Virus record (IMG/VR): IMGVR_UViG_3300012147_000025 | Span: 1-43,532 of that record | Length of the DNA: 43,532 nt | Reading direction: 5' to 3' (one strand) | Source: a virus | The notes under the pieces: model-generated | Databases searched by the model: none | Told to the model about the DNA's origin: nothing | Seen by the model: only the letters and a program-made list of their open reading frames with translations | Position numbers and translations under genes: made by a program | Part shown: positions 16,301 to 23,782 of the stretch, one piece after another | Layout of the letters: each line of letters starts with the position of its first letter | Position numbering within the stretch: the stretch's first letter is position 1

Positions 16301-18312
16301 AGATGCTAGAGTCCTTGAAGTCTAGGTTTTATAATCAGTTCTCTGGAAGCTTTAACGAAGGCATGAACACTAAGTTCAGCGATAACTTTGATAACATGCT
16401 TAAGAGTAAAGACACTTTAAGTAAATCAGAGGTAGCTAAAGCTAGACAGTGGCATGACTACATATCTTCTTTAAGCCACATGGAAAAGACACAGCTGTAT
16501 ACCTCAGTAGATTCATTTGTGGAGAGTTTAGCATCTAGGTTTGGAGTAAATGTAGAGGCAAATACACAGGGGGCGGCAGGCCATGTATTACGTGCTGTAG
16601 CTCATGCTATTATAACGGCTAGACCTTTGTATCAGATACCTCAGAACCTTATACAGGCTACATACATAGCTTATAAGAATCCTGTAGGTGGAATGAAGGC
16701 TGTAGGTCAGTTACCTTTATTAATGCAGAACATACTAGGTGCATCAGATAATTACTTAGTGGCTTCCAAGGTGCTCGGTGTTTCAGATGAAACAGCTAAG
16801 ATGGTAATAAAAGATTTAAGAGAGTCAGGGATGCTTCAAGGTGTAGGAAGAGCAGATGACTTTCTTTCAATGACAGCAGGAAATGTTAATGTATCTCAGT
16901 TCAAAGGCACAGCTAACCGTGTAGGCAAGGTAGCTGGTGACGTAGCTATGTCTCCTCTTAGGGTGTCACAAGCGTTACAAGAGAACAGTATAAAGGTAGT
17001 TAACGCTTTAGCTTACTTATCCGAGTTCAATGTAGAGATGGCTAAGAAAGGTTCTAAGTTCAACGCTGTAACTAAGCAACGTATAAGCTTTAACGCTCAA
17101 AGATTGACAGCAACACAGAACAGTATAGATAAATTTACGTATCAGAAGGCAGGTAACTTACTAGCGTTTCCTTTACAGTTCGTACAGCACATGCACAAGA
17201 TGTTACTTGATGTAGTTCTTGATCCTTCACTTAGCTTAGCAGGTAAGAAGTTAGGTAACATGCCCGGTGCGTTTTCTGAGACAAAGATCAAAGGTGCTAC
17301 AGCTTTAATAGCTACACTTATGATATTCGGTCCAGAGGGTTTAACAGGTGAGAAGTTCGGTAACAGTATTTCGAATGAAATGAGGAGGTTATTCCCGGAG
17401 GCTACTAAGAACCCGTACATAAAGGGAATTATTGAAGGAGGGTTGTTTAACAATATGTTTAACAGTGTACTAGGTAACTTTGTACCGGAAGGAGAAGTGG
17501 GTAGGGTTGATGCAAGTACAGCCGTGTCTCCTGCAAGTATGTTAGACGTAATTAATGACTTAATACTAGGGACACCCGGTAGCTTAGATTATTTCGGTGC
17601 AAGTTTTGGTGTTGCCAGTGACGCTTGGAAGCGTATAGGTATTGGAGGTACAGCTTGGATAATCGCTTCACATGATAAAATGGATACAGCAGATAAGGTT
17701 CAAGGGTTTTTGTGGGAAGTAGGTGGGATACTGAAAGGTGTACAGGACATGGATAAGGCTATTGTAGCTTATAACATGCAAGTGTTTCCTTATACAACTA
17801 CCTTAAGCTCTAACATGAGAGTATCTATGGGGGAAGGCATTGCTACAGCTATGAACATGAGACCTGCTTTAATGAACGATTACTTCGCTAATGCTAATTT
17901 TAGCAAAAGCAGGAAGTCTGAGGAAGCAGGAGAAAGAATTGTAAATGTTATGTTAAAGCAGATGTCCAGAGAATTAGCAGAAATGCAAAGCAAGGGTGAG
18001 CTTAATATGGCTACAAGTACACTTGCTCACGCTAAGTGGGTATCCCACGCTAAGAACTCGCTAGACCCTAGCTTGTATCAGCTTGCAGAGGATACATTTA
18101 GCATGAAAGCTTTAACCAGTCAAACACCTAACTATAAGTCTTACATAGAACCCTACATAGAAAAAGCAACCCTAGGTGACAGGGCTAATGAGCTCAGAGT
18201 TCTTTTGAACCAAGCACCTACTGCTGAGGCTCAGAAGGAAATAGAAGACGCATTGATCTTTGTAGATACAATGGAGAAAAGTTTAATGAAAATACATGAG
18301 ATTGAAAAATGA
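13312..18312 (+). CDS. Very large internal virion (ejection) protein, T7 gp16-like by position
   Basis: 1,666 residues, the largest gene in the window (T7 gp16 has about 1,318). Residues 1-120 are disordered and polar. Long helical stretches then alternate with a few hydrophobic segments, for example at about 1100-1140 (HVLRAVAHAIITARPLYQIPQN) and 1320-1340 (TALIATLMIFGPEGL). I see no clear transglycosylase motif at the N-terminus, unlike T7 gp16. It is expected to leave the virion and form a channel or motor for DNA entry. Identification is by size, position and composition. Confidence 0.75.
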   Translation: MDTQGVKPDSVDINKLVQEMKDQGLSKAQASGMITSVMGSVTQNFQDAPVASKRKSDTPVDASVPSDFNPGSELVARMNEAWGEEPAQETGQVVEAVPKQVARSPEQQRQTSLDFSSIGFDESMFSIQGVLGKDTIEIPYRSTESASEVATIFQEVVYAGDTDTFDPTREALEQGNDGVIDEQSSISEGAEREQDLKLAEEKIQAAETNEEVLAIVEELKASKDGFYDLGDYREEYIIKRLPNNPMLPRADAEIAFNQQLARNIDMQTARLFQESSWGEILGDLGELIIPFVGTGEVEFAKFKLGIGNALDKLDTLPKEQQITVLENLVEEWAGYETTLMGRNNSMLTSIQVDRLKRSILEGGIQMADGEVTDSQKGQFAETLFNLGFGVIGSIQTIKGLSKAIAAKMLPETITTTAHRDGSSVLDSLYDLEPKEFLKTLKKDPIAEAVRHGLTQEQASTRHIGGPSASNLPGFPNVREDLIEVNELLLIDESAVNMGMKRARVLETQTGTSLNVMDSATGFRSNTDNNSLGDFLFTMGDGNAGGFKTKQDALNAMESAVLPDGAKLVSKGELKERAAEELLSAPKGTAKKLTKKQRKQQKGMNAQTLRDSQTEGGTFVNPKNFAGPEVAEDLMAEGAEWFVEVPVKHIFSSKMDVLDLSAAGKKSYGRFSGMFLNPLRILGGEVLEGVFALNFKHKALAEGFDKKVQTAFSGMSPGVADIVGHALKLGDDTGKQYNTLREFSTAVGQADSSSNVESAFRKYAKIRAVMDDIYEARNKIYYSKKKEAGFFGVDVAVDGGIHKTAGRRVALRDLELDEVYDPKTKTMLKPKEDTIVVRLDDPIETPNGLYRHVVLQASDTGDLSLQALTKRTGHIDRMYRDSGWIVRSGQRAVIDGVEEVKTATTHIVKNEAQADAIVAQNKLDNPDYDGVASRSRENSDLDDIYSDSDSVQFSYGASHTMHRGEALRGADGLTAPTVGVFESMQSSIRQVEKIYNVQMLESLKSRFYNQFSGSFNEGMNTKFSDNFDNMLKSKDTLSKSEVAKARQWHDYISSLSHMEKTQLYTSVDSFVESLASRFGVNVEANTQGAAGHVLRAVAHAIITARPLYQIPQNLIQATYIAYKNPVGGMKAVGQLPLLMQNILGASDNYLVASKVLGVSDETAKMVIKDLRESGMLQGVGRADDFLSMTAGNVNVSQFKGTANRVGKVAGDVAMSPLRVSQALQENSIKVVNALAYLSEFNVEMAKKGSKFNAVTKQRISFNAQRLTATQNSIDKFTYQKAGNLLAFPLQFVQHMHKMLLDVVLDPSLSLAGKKLGNMPGAFSETKIKGATALIATLMIFGPEGLTGEKFGNSISNEMRRLFPEATKNPYIKGIIEGGLFNNMFNSVLGNFVPEGEVGRVDASTAVSPASMLDVINDLILGTPGSLDYFGASFGVASDAWKRIGIGGTAWIIASHDKMDTADKVQGFLWEVGGILKGVQDMDKAIVAYNMQVFPYTTTLSSNMRVSMGEGIATAMNMRPALMNDYFANANFSKSRKSEEAGERIVNVMLKQMSRELAEMQSKGELNMATSTLAHAKWVSHAKNSLDPSLYQLAEDTFSMKALTSQTPNYKSYIEPYIEKATLGDRANELRVLLNQAPTAEAQKEIEDALIFVDTMEKSLMKIHEIEK

Positions 18313-19973
18313 GTGATTTTACTAACCCAATAGCAACAAGAACAGGAACAGTTCAGCAACAGCAGATACGCCCTACAGCAAGCACAGCTCAAGCTGATGT
18401 GGCTCAAGGTCTGTCGAACTTAGTAAACATTTACCAGAAAGACCGTATGCAGAGGGAGTCCAAAAAGACTCAAGAAAGAGCTGTAATGGCGGAAACTCAA
18501 ATATCTGAAGGTGTTCTAGGTTTAAGAGATCTAAGGACTGAGCTTTCTGATCAAAAGGTTTCTGGTGTACGGATAGCTGAGATAGAGAGGGATTACTTAG
18601 GTAAGTACAACGACCCTGTTATGCGTAAAGAAATCATAGGGCAGACTAATAAGCTCACAGGCAACACTCTTTCAGAGTTACAGGATGAGAGTGAAGTATT
18701 TGCTCAGGGACAGATAGATGAACGTGAAGAGCTTGAGTTTCAACTTGCAGGTATGTCGGGGTTTCTTTCAGAGATGCCTAACATAGGTGCTCTGGACAAC
18801 GAGGGTCTCCGTCAAAAAATACTTGAAGCTACAGCTATACAGAGCTATTACCAAGCAGACAGCACTAGGGAGGCGTTAGTGGCCTCCAGAACGAATAACA
18901 AAATTGCTAAACAAGCGGCAGAGTTCAAGGCTGTTAGGGGTGCTGTACACGGTAGCGTTATTACGCCAATACTCCAGCAGATGAATGTTGCCATACAAGA
19001 AGCAGACTTCAGCGATCAAAGTCAGGTTGGAGAGCTGATTTCAAGCATAGAGCTACAGAGGGCAACCCTAGGTCAAAGCATTAACGAGCAGACCTCTGCG
19101 TTAGGTATTAACCTCAACACCTCTCAGATGGAACAGCTTGTAGCTGATGCAGACAAAAGCTTTGAAAGAAACATAAACTTTCTACAACAGACCGCGTCTT
19201 TAAAGGGTATAGAGGGCGTTAACAAAAAAGCTGTCCAAGAGCTAAACAATACAATGATGAACAGTCCAGATCCCGGTATCAGGCTTTCTGGTTACATCAT
19301 AGGGATGAATACAGCCGGTGCTGGTATAAGCATAAACAGCGGAGAAATAGGGGACCTAACTAGGTCTGTACTTAAAATGGTTAAAGGGGACAACACCCCT
19401 GATCCAGAAACAGATCAGAACCTATCTAAGATAGGTAAAGCCTTTAAGTCTAAGGAAGGTACAGTAATTGCTGAAGATGTACAAGAGCAGAACAAGAGAG
19501 CTTATGTAGGAGCCCTTACAGGAGTACAAGCTGACATAGATAACTTTGTACAGAAAGGAGGATTGAGCTCTTTACTCGATGCCGTAGGTAACGGTAACTC
19601 TTTGATGTTTAAAGATCAAGATAAGGAAGAGGTTATTAGCGTTCTGAGTCCTCAAATAGAAAGACTTACTTCTTCGATGGTTTCTAGGTTTGCTACTCAG
19701 AAGTCGAGCCTTTCTGGTAGTACATTAATGAGTACAGCAGACTCTCTTTCTCAGTACGACTTCAACCCCGATACATTGCAGTTCAGGATAAAGGGCAATA
19801 ATCCTTTTATGAGGGACAGAGGAGACATGAGAGCCTTGAATACGTTCTTTACGAATGTATTGAATACTTATGAGAAACTTGGACCAGATATAATGGTAGG
19901 TGATAAGACGCTTGTTGAAGCGTACAAAATATCAGTACAGAACGCAATGGGTATCGTACAGGAGGAAAAGTAA
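18309..19973 (+). CDS. Internal virion (ejection) protein, T7 gp15-like by position
   Basis: 554 residues, predominantly helical and Gln/Glu-rich, with a polar N-terminus (TRTGTVQQQQIRPTASTAQ) and a tetratricopeptide-free helical body. There is no membrane segment. It directly follows the giant ejection protein with an ATGA overlap, so the likely order 14-16-15 is changed compared with T7 (14-15-16). It is a probable partner of the large protein in the ejection tube. Sequence similarity cannot be judged by eye, so the name reflects context. Confidence 0.6.
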   Translation: MSDFTNPIATRTGTVQQQQIRPTASTAQADVAQGLSNLVNIYQKDRMQRESKKTQERAVMAETQISEGVLGLRDLRTELSDQKVSGVRIAEIERDYLGKYNDPVMRKEIIGQTNKLTGNTLSELQDESEVFAQGQIDEREELEFQLAGMSGFLSEMPNIGALDNEGLRQKILEATAIQSYYQADSTREALVASRTNNKIAKQAAEFKAVRGAVHGSVITPILQQMNVAIQEADFSDQSQVGELISSIELQRATLGQSINEQTSALGINLNTSQMEQLVADADKSFERNINFLQQTASLKGIEGVNKKAVQELNNTMMNSPDPGIRLSGYIIGMNTAGAGISINSGEIGDLTRSVLKMVKGDNTPDPETDQNLSKIGKAFKSKEGTVIAEDVQEQNKRAYVGALTGVQADIDNFVQKGGLSSLLDAVGNGNSLMFKDQDKEEVISVLSPQIERLTSSMVSRFATQKSSLSGSTLMSTADSLSQYDFNPDTLQFRIKGNNPFMRDRGDMRALNTFFTNVLNTYEKLGPDIMVGDKTLVEAYKISVQNAMGIVQEEK

Positions 19974-20266
19974 TGCCAAAAAAAGGAGAGATGAAAAGTA
20001 CAGCTAGTGCGCGTTCTAAGAAACAACGTGCTTATAACAGTACACCAAAAGCTAAGAAGGATAGGGCCGCAAGAAATAAAGCTCGTAGAGAAGCTACGAA
20101 GGACGGCAAGGTAAAGAAAGGTGATGGAAAGGACGTAGACCACAAAGATGCTTTACGTAATGGGGGAAGCACAGATAAATCTAACACTAGGGTAAGATCT
20201 AAAACAGCTAATAGATCAGATAACGGGAGTAAAAAGGGAATGAAGCGCGGAGCTAAAAGAAAATGA
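19973..20266 (+). CDS. Very basic small protein with HNH-like DHK...N motif
   Basis: 97 residues, almost a third Lys or Arg. An N-terminal basic helix region (KKDRAARNKARREATKDGK) is followed by KGDGKDVDHKDALRNGG and TRVRSKTANRSDNGSKKG. The order DVDHK ... GG ... N ... ANRSDN matches the core of short HNH-type (beta-beta-alpha metal) phage proteins. Only this minimal core is present and the usual zinc cysteines are absent. It may bind or nick DNA, or be packaged. It lies between ejection and receptor-binding genes, overlapping both neighbours. Confidence 0.6.
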   Translation: MPKKGEMKSTASARSKKQRAYNSTPKAKKDRAARNKARREATKDGKVKKGDGKDVDHKDALRNGGSTDKSNTRVRSKTANRSDNGSKKGMKRGAKRK

Positions 20267-21195
20267 ATATCCCCCTTAATTCGAGAAAAAATCTTACCGC
20301 TGTTGGTAACTTCCTGAAGTCTGAGGGCTTTACTGGCAGCCTTAATGACATCCTGTATAAGTGGTTACGTGGAGAAAGCTTAACAGGAAGCTTACCTGAT
20401 ATGTTTTACAAGTACCTAAGATCTTTGGGACACAGCGGTTCTTTTCCTGACATGCTTTACCAGTGGGGTCTATCTGATCCAACATTCAACCCTCTATCAT
20501 TATTCGCAAATGGTGAGGAAGGCGCGTGGTATGAGCCTTATGATATATCTACACTGTTTCAAGATGCCGCAGGTACAACGCCTGTTACAGCTTCGGGGCA
20601 ACCTGTAGGGCGAATGTTGGATAAGTCGGGTAACGGTAACCATGCAACGCAATCGGTAGCGGCTAATCGTCCAATTTACAGAACAGGTGGTGGGTTAGCT
20701 TGGTTGGAGCTTAATGGCATAAGCACTTCAATGGCTTTTAACCCATTGCCAATTAATTTCACGGCATTTTTCGGTCTTGCTGCTTCTTTGAAATCCTCAG
20801 ACGATGTATTTCTTTCAGAGGACTCCGACAGTACTATTTCTGGTTACTTTGGATACAACGATGGGATAGAAATCAGAGCGCTTAGAATGTTATCAACTAC
20901 GCCTTGGAGTGTGTCAATATCTGGAATATTAAGCAGCTTTGAGAGACACGTACTAACCTTCGGACTTCAAAGCACTGCCTACACTAGGTTAAACGGGGGC
21001 ATTCTTAGATCAGATGTACAAAGTGCATTGTCCAACAGCAGATTTCAGAAGATCGGTGGGTTTAATGTTTCATCTTCTCAAAACCTTGAAGGAAATTTAT
21101 ACTCAGCAATATTTGTAGGTGGAAACCAATACAGCGTTAAGGATGTGGAGAAAGCGGAGCATTACCTAGCAAATAAATCGGGAGTAACACTATGA
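20263..21195 (+). CDS. Receptor-binding / tail fibre protein with LamG (concanavalin A-like) domain
   Basis: 310 residues. Residues 18-68 are three tandem 17-residue repeats (LKSEGFTGSLNDILYKW, LRGESLTGSLPDMFYKY, LRSLGHSGSFPDMLYQW). Then comes the phrase GAWYEPYDISTLFQDAAGTT and LDKSGNGNHATQ, which marks many phage and prophage fibre proteins with a LamG-type jelly roll (about 85-310), ending EKAEHYLANKSGVTL. It probably binds a carbohydrate receptor. The repeats may form the attachment stalk. The ATG overlaps the previous stop. Confidence 0.75.
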   Translation: MNIPLNSRKNLTAVGNFLKSEGFTGSLNDILYKWLRGESLTGSLPDMFYKYLRSLGHSGSFPDMLYQWGLSDPTFNPLSLFANGEEGAWYEPYDISTLFQDAAGTTPVTASGQPVGRMLDKSGNGNHATQSVAANRPIYRTGGGLAWLELNGISTSMAFNPLPINFTAFFGLAASLKSSDDVFLSEDSDSTISGYFGYNDGIEIRALRMLSTTPWSVSISGILSSFERHVLTFGLQSTAYTRLNGGILRSDVQSALSNSRFQKIGGFNVSSSQNLEGNLYSAIFVGGNQYSVKDVEKAEHYLANKSGVTL

Positions 21196-21584
21196 GAATA
21201 ACAGCGGCTTGTCCACAACTATTACAATCAGACGCCAATCAACTTGCAATGTGTTTGGCGCTTGGGCCAGATGACATAAACACATATGCAGGTCTTAACT
21301 GGCAAGACGCATACGGCAAATTATATGCGTGTGCGTCTTGGCTTACTACCCCGAATTGGATAACTGCCGCGCAGCAAACACTTGTTAGACCTGCATGGGA
21401 CACCGACAACATTATTAACATGGAGGCGGCCACAAGAGCGCAGGGTAAGCTTGTTTTTAGTGATACAGCGATAATTGCTACGCCCGATACACTTACGGCT
21501 TGCTTGGGAGATAATGGTTTATTAGTTATTAAAGGGATGGGGTTGACTTCGGTTGAAGCAGAGGATGGGTTTATGGGGGAATAG
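21192..21584 (+). CDS. Small protein following the receptor-binding gene, unknown
   Basis: 130 residues, starting with an ATGA overlap to the fibre gene. It has several Trp and Cys residues (CPQLLQSDANQLAMCLALG, YACASWLTTPNWITAAQQTLVR). There is no membrane span or known motif. As the last gene before the convergent terminator it may be a fibre chaperone, cap or virion component. Function not recognised. Confidence 0.7.
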   Translation: MRITAACPQLLQSDANQLAMCLALGPDDINTYAGLNWQDAYGKLYACASWLTTPNWITAAQQTLVRPAWDTDNIINMEAATRAQGKLVFSDTAIIATPDTLTACLGDNGLLVIKGMGLTSVEAEDGFMGE

Positions 21585-21588
21585 AAGA

Positions 21589-21609
21589 GGGGCGTAAGCC
21601 CCCTTTTTG
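21589..21609 (+). terminator. Terminator between the convergent gene blocks
   Basis: GGGGC (21589-21593), loop GTAA, GCCCC (21598-21602), then CTTTTTG. It follows the last rightward gene by a few bases. On the minus strand the same hairpin is followed by TCTTCTATT, a weaker U-tract, so it may also end the leftward transcript whose last gene stops at 21631. Confidence 0.88.
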
Positions 21610-21630
21610 TTGTTTAAACAGAACCTAGTG

Positions 21631-21897
21631 TTAGGTGAATTTAGCTCCTCTAAGGAACTCAGTTAAAGGATCAGAAACCTCAGCTTTTTCAGGTACAGCC
21701 CTGTTCAAAGCGTCAATACTCTCCTGTATATCTTCTGAGTACCCCTTATGGCCTCTTAGACCTGTACACAAGAGTTTCTTTACTGCATGAGCTACAGCAG
21801 GGTCAGTTACTTCAAATGCTCTTAGAACGTCATACACGTCGCTTAAGCCCTCGTTGTTTTTAGGTATATCTCTTAGATACTTCTTTCCTGAACTCAT
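21631..21897 (-). CDS. Conserved-looking small helical phage protein, last gene of leftward block
   Basis: 88 residues from ATG at 21897, six bases after a strong AGGAGA; a longer frame to 21945 lies inside the upstream gene and lacks such a site. The core NEGLSDVYDVLRAFEVTD, AVAHAVKKLLCTGLRGHKG and ESIDALNRAV reads like the small accessory protein seen in many tailed phages, but I cannot assign a function. No membrane segment. Confidence 0.7.
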   Translation of the reverse strand: MSSGKKYLRDIPKNNEGLSDVYDVLRAFEVTDPAVAHAVKKLLCTGLRGHKGYSEDIQESIDALNRAVPEKAEVSDPLTEFLRGAKFT

Positions 21898-21905
21898 GTA
21901 TTCTC

Positions 21906-22382
21906 CTAAATAAAACGCATGTAATCGTTGTAGTAATCCTGCCAAGTGGCCTTGCCAAGATGTGTGTTGTAGTACTTCTTAGCGTACTTAGCTAGGTTTT
22001 CGTAGTACACGCTAGTGCTGTCCTTCTTAGGTAAAGCTTCAGGGACACGCCAATAGTGTACCCTAGCCATAGCTGTAGCGTAGTACAGGTTGCCTACCAT
22101 TTCAGGAAATAACCCCGAACCTAAAGTCAACACCTGAACAAGGTACTGTAGTTCGTCTCTGGAGTTCAGGAAGTTTGTGTGTATATCACCCTCAGTAGCA
22201 GGTTCCATCTGGTAAATACCCTGAGCTGGGCCGTTAACCTGATGTAAGAACCTACCCATGTGGCTCTCGTGAGCTGAGGTCATTAACAGTAAGTCAACAG
22301 CCTCCTCTGAGTGCGGTATCAAAGGGTCTAAGCTCTTTAGTACAGGGTTAATTATATGTTCACGTAATTGTTCGGATCTCAT
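21906..22382 (-). CDS. Endolysin candidate, lysozyme/transglycosylase-like
   Basis: 158 residues. The motif LLMTSAHESHMG (33-43) with Glu39, followed by GPAQGIYQMEP (51-61), is the catalytic Glu and Gly-rich/QMEP pattern of transglycosylase-like phage lysins. A C-terminal helical part contains WRVPEALPKKDS and YAKKYYNTHLGKAT. There is no signal peptide, so export would need the holin. It would cut peptidoglycan at lysis. Its place at the end of the leftward operon, separate from holin and spanin candidates in the rightward block, is unusual. Confidence 0.7.
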   Translation of the reverse strand: MRSEQLREHIINPVLKSLDPLIPHSEEAVDLLLMTSAHESHMGRFLHQVNGPAQGIYQMEPATEGDIHTNFLNSRDELQYLVQVLTLGSGLFPEMVGNLYYATAMARVHYWRVPEALPKKDSTSVYYENLAKYAKKYYNTHLGKATWQDYYNDYMRFI

Positions 22383-22834
22383 TAATATCTCTCTATAAAC
22401 GGAGGAAGCGAAGGCCTAAGCACAACAACTGCGCTAGGGAATGGTGCGGAGTTAGTTGCCCCTCCAAACTTCAGTCTTCCCTTAACAAAGGATATTTCAC
22501 CTCTTTGACAGGAGTTATACCACCACTTTGTGTCCACTCTTGCGGGAACTAGGCATACGACAGTGCATCCCTTGTTTGCTTCTACACAAGCTTTCTGCAT
22601 CCACTTCCCGATTTCTCTACCGTAAGGGGGGTTCATCCAGATAGTTTTACCGTGAGCGAACCAATCCTTGTTTAGTCCATCGTCCTCTGGTGTAAAAAAC
22701 ACTTCACATTTAGCGCTGGAAGGTAATGCACATACATCTAAGTCGAACTTAAATTTGTTATTAAGCTTATCGTAGAAACTCTGCGGTGTTGACCACTCAT
22801 CTGTTTCGGATGAAAACATTCCTGAATTCATCAT
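22382..22834 (-). CDS. Phage N6-adenine DNA methyltransferase (Dam family)
   Basis: 150 residues if started at ATG 22834; ATG 22831 and a GTG at 22855 are alternatives, and GGGAG just upstream favours the two ATGs. Signatures of the phage Dam family (PF05869 type): DEWSTPQSFYDKL (12-24), FDLDVCALPSSAKC (30-43), IWMNPPYGREIGKW with catalytic NPPY (68-71), and VCLVPARVDTKWWYN. It probably transfers methyl from AdoMet to adenine N6 and could protect phage DNA from restriction. No partner nuclease is nearby, so an orphan protective role is inferred. Confidence 0.88.
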   Translation of the reverse strand: MMNSGMFSSETDEWSTPQSFYDKLNNKFKFDLDVCALPSSAKCEVFFTPEDDGLNKDWFAHGKTIWMNPPYGREIGKWMQKACVEANKGCTVVCLVPARVDTKWWYNSCQRGEISFVKGRLKFGGATNSAPFPSAVVVLRPSLPPFIERY

Positions 22835-22844
22835 ACTCCCTTCA

Positions 22845-23018
22845 CTAGCATTCACTTTTTAAGTCCTCGATGTGTTTTTCTTTTTGGGTTATTCGTTCGG
22901 ATAGGAGGTCACAAGATAACCAATCTTTTTTATCTACGCACGACTGGTACTCTTCCTCTAACCGTTCTAGCTCTTGCTTAGCGTAGCAAAGCTCTCGTAC
23001 ATCATCGTAGTGGCTCAT
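22845..23018 (-). CDS. Small coiled-coil protein (57 residues)
   Basis: ATG at 23018 overlaps the preceding phosphoesterase stop as ATGA, and GGAG lies eight bases upstream. The product starts MSHYDDVRELCYAKQELE and ends KEKHIEDLKSEC. It is highly charged with heptad-like leucines and three cysteines. It runs into the start region of the methylase gene (stop 22845-22847), suggesting translational coupling. Function unknown. Confidence 0.65.
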   Translation of the reverse strand: MSHYDDVRELCYAKQELERLEEEYQSCVDKKDWLSCDLLSERITQKEKHIEDLKSEC

Positions 23019-23782
23019 AGGTAGTTCTCCAACAGGTAATCCATGTTAACTATACACGGGCTGTAGTCTCCGTTATTAACGTTATGCTTCATAACAATTC
23101 CTCTCCAGTGGTCGTTGCCTTGAGGACCTATGTAGTTCTCGAAGTGTTGATAAAAGGAACCTGCAACTAAACCCCACATCTTAGTTCCTGCGTTATTAGT
23201 GGCAGTAGCTATCTGCAAACCTTGCTGATGCCCCATAGTAAAGCTTGTCTTAACCTTAGACATTTTATTCTCTATAGCGCCACCGTAAGGTCTACCTGAC
23301 ATAGGGTTATAGAAGTAATGTGCATACGCTATACCGTCTATTACGATTGGCTGTAGGAAAGGAATAACTTCCCACCCCATAGCCTCAAGACCTAGATCAT
23401 CGAAGCTAAGGCTTCCATCAAGCTCAGGGTTGCTCTCAACATGACGGGCTATACGATTCTCATGGTTGCCTAAACAGAACACCATACGAGGTGTGTATAC
23501 CCTCTTCTTGGCTTCCTTCTGTCTTCGTTGTAAGGCTTTTAAGGGGCCAAGTAAGATTTCCATAGATGCTTTACCTGACTCAATATCAGCTATAACCCTA
23601 CGCCCTTCCATAGCTTTCTTACCTCTGTCGTATGATGATAGCGATGGCATATCCCAATGGTCGCCTATGTGAACAATAACATCAGGTCTTTTACGGACGA
23701 TGTAATTACCACAGGCTAAGAGGTGACTGGTGGGTGCTCCGGGCTTGTCTTGGGTGTCTGGAATTATCAGATGTTTAGTCAA
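23015..23782 (-). CDS. Metallophosphoesterase (calcineurin-like), copy 1
   Basis: 255 residues with a TTG start at 23782 chosen because GGAG lies seven bases upstream; an earlier in-frame TTG at 23797 lacks a site. Motifs: DTQ (9-11), GDHWD (40-44), GNHENR (105-110), and later HYFYNP and MGHQQG. These fit the two-metal phosphoesterase fold, although the first motif has Gln where His is usual. Substrates of phage members are mostly unknown (nucleotides, cyclic nucleotides, phosphoproteins or RNA ends). It overlaps the tyrosine-phosphatase-like gene by eight bases, so the two are probably co-translated. Confidence 0.85.
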   Translation of the reverse strand: MTKHLIIPDTQDKPGAPTSHLLACGNYIVRKRPDVIVHIGDHWDMPSLSSYDRGKKAMEGRRVIADIESGKASMEILLGPLKALQRRQKEAKKRVYTPRMVFCLGNHENRIARHVESNPELDGSLSFDDLGLEAMGWEVIPFLQPIVIDGIAYAHYFYNPMSGRPYGGAIENKMSKVKTSFTMGHQQGLQIATATNNAGTKMWGLVAGSFYQHFENYIGPQGNDHWRGIVMKHNVNNGDYSPCIVNMDYLLENYL

